Assembly: GCA_963680875.1 (NCBI GenBank)
Contig: OY804578.1
Location: 24,767,101 to 24,831,100, forward strand
Direction of reading: 5' to 3'
DNA: 64,000 nt
Origin: Bathymodiolus brooksi
Lineage: Eukaryota > Mollusca > Bivalvia > Mytilida > Modiolidae
Each line of letters starts with the position of its first letter. The stretch's first letter is position 1. A model generated the notes under the pieces. The model saw only the letters and a list, made by a program, of their open reading frames with translations, was not told the origin of the DNA and did no database searches. A program made the position numbers and the translations under genes. Shown here in pieces: positions 50,891-59,700 of the stretch.

Positions 50891-51225
50891 GAATTTCCTC
50901 GATTTCTATATTGTAAAATAAGACATGTATTGAGTATCTTGGTTTAATGTCGGTGTATCATGAACATCATTTTATTACATACTTGTAAGCAGTGCTGAAA
51001 ATTCACACTCATCTTTTATATATGTTTTCTATTTTGGAAATGACATCTTTACAGATATATAATTTGTATCAATATCTTATTGATAGATCGGGGTCGCATG
51101 TTCCTCAGATTATTAAAGTTGAGTGCTAGCATAAGTTTAATTAGAATATATCTACCAGCACTTATATAAGTAGGAGTGTTTGTGAAGTCAGAATTCTAAA
51201 AACACATGGTTTTTTAAGTGGTGTT
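50891..51225. other. Intronic AT-rich sequence, nothing recognised
   Basis: No exon, repeat relationship or element terminus was identified. Confidence 0.45.
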
Positions 51226-51360
51226 CGTGTTACTTGATATTTAGTTTTATGTGTACGTTTTGTAGATCGTTGTTTGTCCTTTACTACTTTTTCTTTTGAC
51301 CATTGTGTTGTCTGTTCTTCTTCGATATACGGATTCTGATTGCCGTTTCTTAAGAACTAC
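51226..51360 (+). repeat. Dispersed element, copy without tandem expansion
   Basis: It reads TGTGTACGTTTTGTAGATCG, GTTGTTTGTCCTTT, TCTTTTGACC, then a spacer with a TCTGTTCTTCTTCGATATAC stretch and ACGGATTCTGATTGCC. The same blocks, in the same order, flank the 39-bp array (10030-10123) and the 19-bp array (54928-54997). ACGGATTCTGATTGCC corresponds to the GGATTCTGGTTACCC part of the 39-bp unit. This copy therefore shows what the site looks like before amplification. Confidence 0.7.
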
Positions 51361-51471
51361 GAAGTAAAACAACACAAACTACATACATATCTACATTAAA
51401 ACAATATAATTGACTAGATAATTTATATAATAACAATGAATAAATGGCAGTCTTATTTTATTTTATTGCAG

Positions 51472-51724
51472 AAGCACATTTTGGACCGAATCAAAAGTCT
51501 ATTTGGTTTCAGTTTATTAATGACTGAGGATGAAGTAAACTTTGTACGACTAATTAAATTACTCAGCGGCATAGCCCCTAGAGCAGTCAGAGAAATATTT
51601 GATAGGTATTTTCCTCCTGGCAACCTAGCAGCAATACTAAATAATGAAAAGCACAAGATTGAAAATCTAAAGTACAACAAATATCTTACAGCCAAACAGA
51701 TGTCACTTCTCTATCCATCTATAG
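51472..51724 (+). CDS. HEPN (DZIP3-like) domain exon, N-terminal half
   Basis: The acceptor tract ends TTATTTTATTTTATTGCAG at 51471 and the donor is ATAG|GTTAGC at 51724/51725, leaving the exon in phase 1. The peptide from M at 51520 (MTEDEVNFVRLIKLLSG, then APRAVREIFDRYFPPGNL and KQMSLLYPSIG) follows the start of DZIP3-like HEPN domains known from many mollusc and other invertebrate proteins. HEPN domains are all-helical and often act in RNA cleavage or RNA binding, or in protein assembly in immune factors. Twelve codons upstream of 51472 are also open, but they overlap the acceptor tract and are probably intronic. The alternatives are translation from M51520 itself, or joining in frame to the hydrophobic exon at 46920-47083. 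The family call is recognition by eye; the specific cellular role is unknown. Confidence 0.85.
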
Positions 51725-52131
51725 GTTAGCACTCGTGTGAAAACAATTCTTTTTATTATTATTATTATTTTGAATATATTCTTAAAGAGGATTTTTATCA
51801 TTTTAAAGACAAGACACAAATGTATTTTCAATAAAAGTAGTTCAAAGTAAAATGTTTGTATAAGGGGAAGTAACTCAAACCAAGAATTTAATTTATTTGA
51901 TATTCGCATTGATCATTTATTTGATAACTTTAACTTTTTAATTTTAAAAGATCTGTTGTGTCAAAAATTGAAATGTTAAAGTTACAATGCATATGACAAG
52001 GCTTAAGTATGAAAGTCTAGAAGGATCATTCGAAATTCAAGATGTGAAGCCGTAAAAAATAAATTTATTGTGTATTTACCCATGTTGTTTTCTTTGTTCT
52101 ATGACTTAATTTTAATTGTGTTGTTTTGTAG
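51725..52131 (+). other. Phase-1 intron, 407 bp
   Basis: It runs from GTTAGC at the left to TTGTTTTGTAG at the right and is AT-rich without other features. Removing it restores the reading frame across a glycine codon (G|GA) and reconnects the two halves of the HEPN domain, which strongly supports both splice sites. Confidence 0.85.
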
Positions 52132-52361
52132 GATTACCCTCATCAACCAAATATGACACTGCTCTAATGATATGTTTACTACGAAATTTAAAAAAGATTG
52201 CGCCACCATTGCAAGGATTCGACAAATTACCAAACACAACAGAAATGAACGATGGAGCCGATTTAGCAAGAGTAAAATTCTACAGAAATATGATCTCCCA
52301 TCCTGACAAAGACACAATATCCACATCAGATTTCAATAATATATGGAAGTATTTAACGCAG
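52132..52361 (+). CDS. HEPN (DZIP3-like) domain exon, C-terminal half with the R-x4-H motif
   Basis: It continues the domain in frame: LPSSTKYDTALMICLLRNL, then APPLQGFDKLP, GADLARVKFYRNMISHPD and FNNIWKYLTQ. The arginine (52284-52286) and histidine (52299-52301) of RNMISH form the R-x4-H motif that is the active site of RNase-type HEPN domains, so the site is intact on paper. The exon ends in phase 0 at GCAG|GTAGGC. The family normally continues with an IRRLGGP-like peptide, and the next exon at 56217 starts with just that (AVIRLGGPEY). Whether this copy is catalytic cannot be told from sequence alone, since some HEPN domains only mediate binding. Confidence 0.87.
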
Positions 52362-52894
52362 GTAGGCATGACAATTTTAGATTGGTGTTCTCACATATGG
52401 AATGGTGTGCTAATTATTTGCATATATTCCTATTTGAAAGTACATTTGTATATAAAGAACTTCTTTGAGCAATAATTGTAAATGTTTGTTATATGTGCAT
52501 ACCCTTACAAAGTATTTGGTTTTTTGTGTGTGGACCAAATACGAGATGATACCATCACCTGATATACGTTTTTATATAGAATTAAATAGAAAATATGAAA
52601 AATGTCTTGCTTAGTTATAACCACAAAAGTAGTAAAAACGAACTTTGCTGGGATATTGATTGTTGCTTTCTAGATAGTTCACGGTTTTTATGTGTTGATC
52701 AGAAATACAAGATAACAAAAATATACGGTCGTCATATCCATTTCTCAAATGGCAATGGATCGTTTCCCTTTTATGCAGATATGTTCTTTCTTTATCACCA
52801 AGAAGACTTTTACCGGAATCGAATATGAGTAACATGACGGGTGTCTTATAAGAAATATGAACTGCTTACCCTTCCCGTACACCTGAGTTCTTGT
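52362..52894. other. Intronic sequence, nothing firmly recognised
   Basis: Start of the 3.9-kb intron between the HEPN and coiled-coil exons. A 77-codon frame at 52595-52828 has no recognisable motif and no good acceptor near its start, so I do not call it a gene. Confidence 0.5.
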
Positions 52895-52954
52895 CGGTAT
52901 TTTGGTGGGGTTCATGTTCCTCGTCAGTATTTTGGTGGGGCTTGTGTTCCTCGT
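52895..52954 (+). repeat. Two tandem 30-bp units
   Basis: Copies at 52895-52924 and 52925-52954 share GTATTTTGGTGGGG and TGTTCCTCGT, with three substitutions. Confidence 0.85.
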
Positions 52955-53070
52955 CGTTTTAGTTTGCTGTGTTGTGGTTCTTGTTTTGCTCATCTTTGTT
53001 TTGTTTTTGTCTTATGCTTAATGTTGCATGTTTCTCTTGATTGTCCATTCTTGCCCCATTGGTTTTCTCT

Positions 53071-53091
53071 AATATATATATATATATATAC
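53071..53091. repeat. TA microsatellite
   Basis: An uninterrupted run of about ten TA dinucleotides, followed by ACATGTATAT. Confidence 0.95.
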
Positions 53092-53164
53092 ATGTATATT
53101 AAAAACTATAACATTACTTGGAGCTTTCCATTGCGCTACCCATCTTCATTTAGTGACCGTCGTG

Positions 53165-53345
53165 GTCGTGATCGTATGATAGTAAGTTGGATTTACAATT
53201 ACCTGTCAGTGACTATCACCACTTACGTTGTGAATTTGAATGCCGCTCAGGCGAGGTATACTCAATACAACATTATGTGATAAAGTTTGTCAGTGACTTG
53301 CAGCAGGTTGGTGGTTTTCTCCGGGCACTCAAATGCCATAGTCTC
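53165..53345 (+). mobile_element. Decayed SINE copy
   Basis: It aligns in order with the intact SINE at 54077-54350: AGTAAGTTGGATTTA for the end of the head, ACTATCACCACTTACG before the B-box region, and GTGGTTTTCTCCGGGCACTC for the conserved core. The 3' tail is missing or unrecognisable. The B box has decayed (TTGAATGCC). Confidence 0.7.
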
Positions 53346-53505
53346 CATCTTTTTCAGCCAATAAACATATATAAATAACAATATATAACGTACCAATACA
53401 ATTATCATTGTCTTACATCAACTTTTCACGGTTTATTAATCCTACGGAAGAAACATAAATACATGTATATAAATAAATTTATTAAAGATTTAAAAATTAA
53501 ACGAC

Positions 53506-54040
53506 TTATTCTTTAGTATTGATGCCATACGGCTTAAAAGTGTTCAGTTTCTTTTTCCGCAAATTCTCCATATTTTTTTTCCTGTAAAATTCATTTTGGT
53601 AAAGTTTTTCCAATCCAATCACGGAAATCAACTATGATTATTAGTATAAAAATGATTAGTCACTGAATCATCTACTTTTCTACAGATAAGAGATAAATTC
53701 AATAAATGTCTTTGATACAGTATATCTCCGGTTTCTCCAACATATATTATTTTATTACAAATTTCACACAAAAGTCTGTATACAACATTTACGGATTTAC
53801 AGTTAGCATAATTTCGAACAGAGTATTAATTTCCTTCTAAATCAGCGAATTTACTGGTGTTGAGGATATGCGGACAAAGAGAACAATTTGACTACATGGT
53901 TCGCATTTGTTATGTTTCTATGTACAAAAACATCTTTCAAATTCGTGTCGGAGCGATATGCAACAATCAGTATTTTAGTATACAGTTTCTTTAGATAATG
54001 TGAAATTTCTAAGTTTGATGTCGGTTTAAAGTATTTTATT
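53506..54040 (-). pseudogene. Penelope-like retroelement 3' fragment, GIY-YIG endonuclease end
   Basis: Read on the minus strand in three shifting frames, it has the C-terminal layout of reverse transcriptases that carry a GIY-YIG nuclease. In order these are: an AYRSDTNLKDVFVHRN block, a Cys-rich piece (KCEPCSQ), NVVYRLLC...CNKIIYVGET as the GIY-YIG core, a DDSVTNHF block, and finally YRKKNMENLRKKKLNTF with PYGINTKE before a stop at 53506. At least two frameshifts and several in-frame stops break it. The reverse transcriptase catalytic part is absent. This combination is typical of Penelope-like elements; another GIY-YIG retroelement is possible. It lies antisense within the HEPN gene intron and is clearly dead. 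Confidence 0.75.
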
Positions 54041-54076
54041 CACATTAGGTAGAGCGAAAAAGTTCAAACAAGTGGT

Positions 54077-54350
54077 GGGGCCCGGGTGGCTCAATGAGTT
54101 AGGTAGTTGGATTACCTAGCAACTCATACAAGCCTATCACCAATACGGTGTGGGTTCGTGCCCGGCTTTGTAAATTACAAAAAGGGTGCACTCGACTCGC
54201 AACCGCAAGTGATGAAGTTTACCAGTTACTTGTCCATGATCGGTGGTTCTCTCCGGGTACTCCAGCTTACTCCACCACTAAAACTGGTCGCCATGATATA
54301 GCTGAAATATTGCTGAAAGTGGCGTTAAACACAATAAATCAATCAATCAA
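54077..54350 (+). mobile_element. tRNA-derived SINE with target-site duplication
   Basis: The 5' head carries an A-box-like TGGCTCAATGAG (54087) and a B-box-like GGTTCGTGCCC (54153), the internal RNA polymerase III promoter of tRNA-derived SINEs. A conserved core (GGTGGTTCTCTCCGGGTACT) follows, then a tail module (CCATGATATAGCTGAAATAT) and AATC repeats. Direct copies of CAAGTGGT lie at 54069-54076 and 54352-54359, extending to 12 bp with one mismatch, which marks retrotransposition. The first 32 bases (54078-54109) equal the complement of the 34-bp satellite unit. The copy has no gross damage. Confidence 0.92.
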
Positions 54351-54927
54351 GCAAGTGGTACACAGTCTGTTTTTTTCCTTTATTTGGTATTTCAATAATT
54401 TGCCCCTATGAACATAAAGTAAGTTGGGATTCTACATGATCCTTATTGTATCCACGATTTATTAATTGTTGCGAAATTTCGTTTCTTCTTTTTTTTTGAG
54501 ATAAAGATTATTGTTTGTGCATTTACGTTTGGCACGTACACCATGGCCATACCGTATCGCTCTTTTGGTATTTTGCGGATGACATGATTTATGATGTCAA
54601 TATAGATGCATGTCTGAAGGTTTGCTGTAAAGGTTATGAGTTTGAAAAGATAAATATACATCTAAAATTCAAAATTTACTCCAGTAGACTATAATTATAT
54701 ATATATAGAGTGGTGACAGGTTTTGTAGTTGGTTTGTAGGGACTTTGTCAGGTGATAAAATGTCTCACAAGGTAATAATTTGGCTACAAACAAGGAGGAT
54801 ATCTGATAATAGAAACGAAATTCATGTTTTTATAATAAATATTACATGTATTTTGTGATCATCAATGATATATTACAAAGTAGTCTGCTGAGTTTGACCC
54901 AGCTTTTGTAATCCTTTAATCCTTATG
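54351..54927. other. Intronic AT-rich sequence, nothing recognised
   Basis: Contains a short TA run near 54693-54706. The minus-strand frame at 54443-54661 shows no recognisable domain and no supported splice context. Confidence 0.45.
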
Positions 54928-54997
54928 GTGATCACTACTTTAGTTTCCTTTACAACGTGTAGATCATTGTTTGTCTTCATGTCCTTTATCTTTTGAC
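54928..54997 (+). repeat. Dispersed element, left part, hosting the 19-bp array
   Basis: It contains AACGTGTAGATCATTGTTTG, a GTCCTTTATCTTTTGACC stretch and then the array. It is homologous to 10030-10123 and 51226-51305. Confidence 0.72.
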
Positions 54998-55364
54998 CAT
55001 TATATTAACCTTCCTTCATTATATTAACCTTCCTTCATTATACATGTATTAACCTTCCTTCATTATATTAACCGTACTTCATTATATTAACCGTACTTCA
55101 TTATATTAACCTTCCTTCATTATATTAACCTTCCTTCATTATATTAACCGTCCTTCATTATATTAACCTTCCTTCATTATATTAACCTTCCTTCATTATA
55201 TTAAACGTACTTCATTATATTAACCTTCCTTCATTATATTAATCTTCCTTCATTATATTAACCTTCCTTCATTATATTAACCTTCCTTCATTATATTAAC
55301 CTTCCTTCATTATATTAACCGTCCTTCATTATATTAACCTTCCTTCATTATATTAACCGTCCTT
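54998..55364 (+). repeat. 19-bp minisatellite
   Basis: About 19 units of CATTATATTAACCTTCCTT with CCGTACTT and CCGTCCTT variants, and one unit carrying an extra TACATGTA. It begins right after TCTTTTGACC of the dispersed element, which is nearly the same point where the 39-bp array begins in its own host copy. Confidence 0.95.
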
Positions 55365-55420
55365 CGATTTACAGCTTTGATTATCCCTTTGGTATCTTCA
55401 AGTTTTTCTTGACGAAACGA
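55365..55420 (+). repeat. Dispersed element, right part after the 19-bp array
   Basis: It reads CGATTTACAGCTTTGATTAT, then CCCTTTGGTATCTTCAAG and TTTTTCTTGACG. CCCTTTGGTATCTT is the same string that closes each 39-bp unit, confirming the shared ancestry. Confidence 0.75.
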
Positions 55421-56216
55421 CTAACCAATCATGACTGGGATAGACAAAGCAACAGTATATAAAATAACAAGATTTGACAATACGAACTCCATAAAACACT
55501 GATCCCTTAATTTGGTCCAGTGATTTGAAATGTAATCTTTTCCTTGGTCATTTGTAGCACTCACCATGGAGTCAATTTGAAATTCGATGTGCATAAAAAA
55601 AGTTTGATGGTAATAAAGAGGACGAATGCAAAGTACCAAATTTCTGCAGAAATTATATTTTTGTTACAGAATGCTTCACCTAATCTACCAATAAACTGCT
55701 TAAGACCCAAATCAAGATGAAAGACACATTGTCGTCATAGCAACCTAATAGTTGTCATAGCAATCTATTGGTTTTATCTGCCAAAGTGAAAAAAGCTAAA
55801 AAGCACTACATATTTAGTGTGGTCCATTGTGGAAATAGCATACTGCAACATTTTTTATTTATTTCTTTATTGTCTTATTCTGCCTGTTAACAAATATCAC
55901 CTTGGTCCAGGCTTCCAAGTGATGAAGGAACATAAAAATATAATTCCATACCACAATATTTAAGCAACAACAGATTTTGTCAGATATAAATATACTTGAA
56001 AAGAAAAACGAAAAATACACCTTAAGCGATTATTCTTAAATATATTCATTTTTCTGTTTATTATACACCATACAAATCGTTTTGTGAATTTCATCCTTTT
56101 ATCATTTGAATGAGGGATACAGCTACATTACAATACTATTGTCAGAAACAATATCTGGATTTGTCACTACATTTAAAACGGTGCTCATGTTATATATGTA
56201 GTCTTTATTTTTACAG
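55421..56216. other. End of the intron, nothing recognised
   Basis: A 72-codon minus-strand frame (55421-55639) shows no recognisable domain. Two near-copies of TGTCATAGCAAYCTA lie at about 55730-55770. The stretch ends in a good acceptor (TCTTTATTTTTACAG) at 56216. Confidence 0.5.
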
Positions 56217-56592
56217 GCCGTTATCAGGCTGGGTGGACCAGAATACGAATCCCGTTGTGACAAGTTGATTGAAATGAAAATGACTAATGATATTATAATA
56301 CATGTACACCAGGAGATCAGTGAATTTCGTTCAGAGATACAGAGTCAACTGGACGAATTTTCTTCTCAAACAAAAGACATGCGTAATGATATCGATACTC
56401 TGAGTAAACGATATGATGATGAAATGAAAGCAGTCCATGGAGAAACCAGAAATATTCAACAAGATTTACAATCTATGCACTTGGACCATCAGCAACTAGA
56501 GCAAAACCAAAGAGGAATGACGACAGAAATAACAGAGTTAAGTAGACAAACAGCAACAATGCAGCATCAGATGGAGGAATGTAGTTGTCAAG
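56217..56592 (+). CDS. Coiled-coil exon of the HEPN gene
   Basis: It starts in phase 0 after TTTTTACAG and opens with AVIRLGGPEYESRCDKL, the usual end of a DZIP3-like HEPN domain. About 100 residues rich in E, Q, K, D and hydrophobic heptad positions follow (for example IQSQLDEF, MRNDIDTLSKRY, IQQDLQSM, TTEITELSRQ), predicting a long coiled coil. It ends in Cys-rich EECSCQ at a donor CAAG|GTATAG (56592/56593) in phase 1. Reading through adds only five residues, so splicing onward is more likely than termination. With the upstream exons the in-window product is about 321 residues and incomplete. Related mollusc proteins often continue into a STAND-type NTPase or other signalling domain; that part, if present, lies outside the window. 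Confidence 0.82.
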
Positions 56593-56764
56593 GTATAGTA
56601 ATAAAATAAAACGTAGATATCGAACTCAGTGTACACGGCGAGTTTCTGCAGTAATAAAAAACGTAGATATCAAATTTAATGCTCACGACCCGTTTCTGGA
56701 ATAACCTTCATCAGGTATGCTCAAAATCTAAAGATTGGAAACACAACTAATTTAAAAGTCTTTC
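56593..56764. other. Intron start with a diverged 48-bp duplication
   Basis: AAACGTAGATATC occurs at 56608 and 56658, each followed by a related GTTTCTG-containing stretch (copies about 56607-56655 and 56656-56703). On the minus strand 56692-56715 reads as CCTGATGAAGG...CAGAAAC, resembling the 3' end region of some retroelements. It leads directly into the 44-bp satellite. Confidence 0.55.
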
Positions 56765-59700
56765 GGAGCAAGTAAACCAAAGAGCTTAAACAGGATAGAC
56801 AAAATCTGGGAGCAAGTAAACCAAAGGGCCTAAACAGGGTAGACAAAATCTGGGAGCAAGAAAACCAAAGGGCCTAAACAGGGTAGACAAAATCTGGGAG
56901 CAAGAAAACCACAGGGCCTAAACAGAATAGACAAAATCTGGGAGCAAGTAAACCAAAGGGCCTAAACAGGATAGACAAAATCTGGGAGCAAGAAAACCAA
57001 AGAGCCTAAACAGGGTAGACAAAATCTGGGAGCAAGAAAACCAAAGAGCCTAAACAGGGTAGACAAAATCTGGGAGCAAGTAAACCAAAGAGCCTAAACA
57101 GGGTAGACAAAATCTGGGAGCAAGTAAACCAAAGAGCCTAAACAGGGTAGACAAAATCTGGGAGCAAGAAAACCAAAGAGCCTAAACAGGATAGACAAAA
57201 TCTGGGAGCAAGTAAACTAAAGGGCCTAAACAGGGTAGACAAAATCTGGGAGCAAGTAAACCAAAGAGCCTAAACAGGGTAGACAAAATCTGGGAGCAAG
57301 TAAACTAAAGGGCCTAAACAGGGTAGACAAAATCTGGGAGCAAGTAAACTAAAGGGCCTAAACAGGGTAGACAAAATCTGGGAGCAAGTAAACCAAAGAG
57401 CCTAAACAGGGTAGACAAAATCTGGGAGCAAGAAAACCAAAGAGCCTAAACAGGATAGACAAAATCTGGGAGCAAGTAAACTAAAGGGCCTAAACAGGGT
57501 AGACAAAATCTGGGAGCAAGAAAACCAAAGAGCCTAAACAGGGTAGACAAAATCTGGGAGCAAGTAAACCAAAGAGCTTAAACAGGGTAGACAAAATTTG
57601 GGAGCAAGTAAACCAAAGGGCCTAAACAGGGTAGACAAAATCTGGGAGCAAGAAAACCACAGGGCCTAAACAGGATAGACAAAATCTGGGAGCAAGAAAA
57701 CCACAGGGCCTAAACAGGGTAGACAAAATCTGGGAGCAAGAAAACCAAAGAGCCTAAACAGGATAGACAAAATCTGGGAGCAAGAAAACCAAAGGGCCTA
57801 AACAGGGTAGACAAAATCTGGGAGCAAGAAAACCAAAGAGCTTAAACAGGATAGACAAAATCTGGGAGCAAGAAAACCAAAGAGCCTAAACAGGGTAGAC
57901 AAAATCTGGGAGCAAGAAAACCAAAGAGCCTAAACAGGATAGACAAAATCTGGGAGCAAGAAAACCAAAGGGCCTAAACAGGATAGACAAAATCTGGGAG
58001 CAAGAAAACCAAAGAGCTTAAACAGGGTAGACAAAATCTGGGAGCAAGAAAACCAAAGAGCCTAAACAGGGTAGACAAAATCTGGGAGCAAGAAAACCAG
58101 AGCTTAAACAGGGTAGACAAAATATGGGAGCAAGTAAACCAAAGAGCTTAAACAGGGTAGACAAAATTTGGGAGCAAGTAAACCAAAGGGCCTAAACAGG
58201 GTAGACAAAATCTGGGAGCAAGAAAACCACAGGGCCTAAACAGGATAGACAAAATCTGGGAGCAAGAAAACCACAGGGCCTAAACAGGGTAGACAAAATC
58301 TGGGAGCAAGAAAACCAAAGAGCCTAAACAGGATAGACAAAATCTGGGAGCAAGAAAACCAAAGGGCCTAAACAGGGTAGACAAAATCTGGGAGCAAGAA
58401 AACCAAAGAGCCTAAACAGGGTAGACAAAATCTGGGAGCAAGAAAACCAAAGAGCTTAAACAGGATAGACAAAATCTGGGAGCAAGAAAACCAAAGGGCC
58501 TAAACAGGGTAGACAAAATCTGGGAGCAAGAAAACCAAAGAGCCTAAACAGGATAGACAAAATCTGGGAGCAAGAAACCAAAGGGCCTAAACAGGATAGA
58601 CAAAATCTGGGAGCAAGAAAACCAAAGAGCTTAAACAGGGTAGACAAAATCTGGGAGCAAGTAAACCAAAGAGCCTAAACAGGGTAGACAAAATCTGGGA
58701 GCAAGAAAACCAGAGCTTAAACAGGGTAGACAAAATCTGGGAGCAAGTAAACCAAAGAGCTTAAACAGGGTAGACAAAATCTGGGAGCAAGAAAACCAAA
58801 GGGCCTAAACAGGGTAGACAAAATCTGGGAGCAAGAAAACCAAAGAGCCTAAACAGGATAGACAAAATCTGGGAGCAAGTAAACCAAAGAGCTTAAACAG
58901 GGTAGACAAAATCTGGGAGCAAGTAAACCAAAGAGCTTAAACAGGGTAGACAAAATCTGGGAGCAAGTAAACCCAAGAGCTTAAACAGGGTAGACAAAAT
59001 CTGGGAGCAAGTAAACCAAAGAGCTTAAACAGGGTAGACAAAATCTGGGAGCAAGTAAACCAAAGAGCTTAAACAGGTTAGACAAAATCTGGGAGCAAGA
59101 AAACCAAAGAGCCTAAACAGGGTAGACAAAATCTGGGAGCAAGAAAACCAAAGAGCCTAAACAGGATAGACAAAATCTGGGAGCAAGAAAACCAAAGAGC
59201 CTAAACAGGGTAGACAAAATCTGGGAGCAAGTAAACCAAAGGGCCTAAACAGGGTAGACAAAATCTGGGAGCAAGAAAACCAAAGAGCCTAAACAGGGTA
59301 GACAAAATCTGGGAGCAAGAAAACCAAAGGGCCTAAACAGGGTAGACAAAATCTGGGAGCAAGTAAACCAAAGAGCCTAAACAGGGTAGACAAAATCTGG
59401 GAGCAAGTAAACCAAAGAGCCTAAACAGGGTAGACAAAATCTGGGAGCAAGAAAACCAAAGGGCCTAAACAGGGTAGACAAAATCTGGGAGCAAGTAAAC
59501 CAAAGAGCCTAAACAGGGTAGACAAAATCTGGGAGCAAGAAAACCAAAGAGCCTAAACAGGGTAGACAAAATCTGGGAGCAAGTAAACTAAAGAGCCTAA
59601 ACAGGATAGACAAAATCTGGGAGCAAGTAAACCAAAGAGCTTAAACAGGGTAGACAAAATCTGGGAGCAAGTAAACCAAAGAGCTTAAACAGGGTAGACA

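Noticed and set aside
51436..51471. The ATG at 51436 as the true start of the HEPN protein
   Set aside because: The twelve codons from this ATG coincide with a classic pyrimidine tract and CAG acceptor, so they are more likely intron. A start at 51520 or splicing from upstream fits better.
52595..52828. A 77-codon frame as an additional exon
   Set aside because: No good acceptor or donor borders it, and adding it would separate the HEPN domain end from the IRLGGP peptide that normally follows directly.
54077..54180. A functional tRNA gene
   Set aside because: A and B box-like motifs are present, but no complete cloverleaf or acceptor stem could be traced, and the sequence continues into a SINE core and tail with flanking duplications.
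55421..55639. A 72-codon minus-strand frame as a gene
   Set aside because: No recognisable domain, no splice context, and it lies next to dispersed repeat sequence.
56690..56716. A hammerhead ribozyme on the minus strand (CTGATGA...GAAA)
   Set aside because: Only two G-C pairs are possible for stem II and I could not fold a convincing stem III or cleavage triplet. The string more likely reflects a retroelement 3' region.
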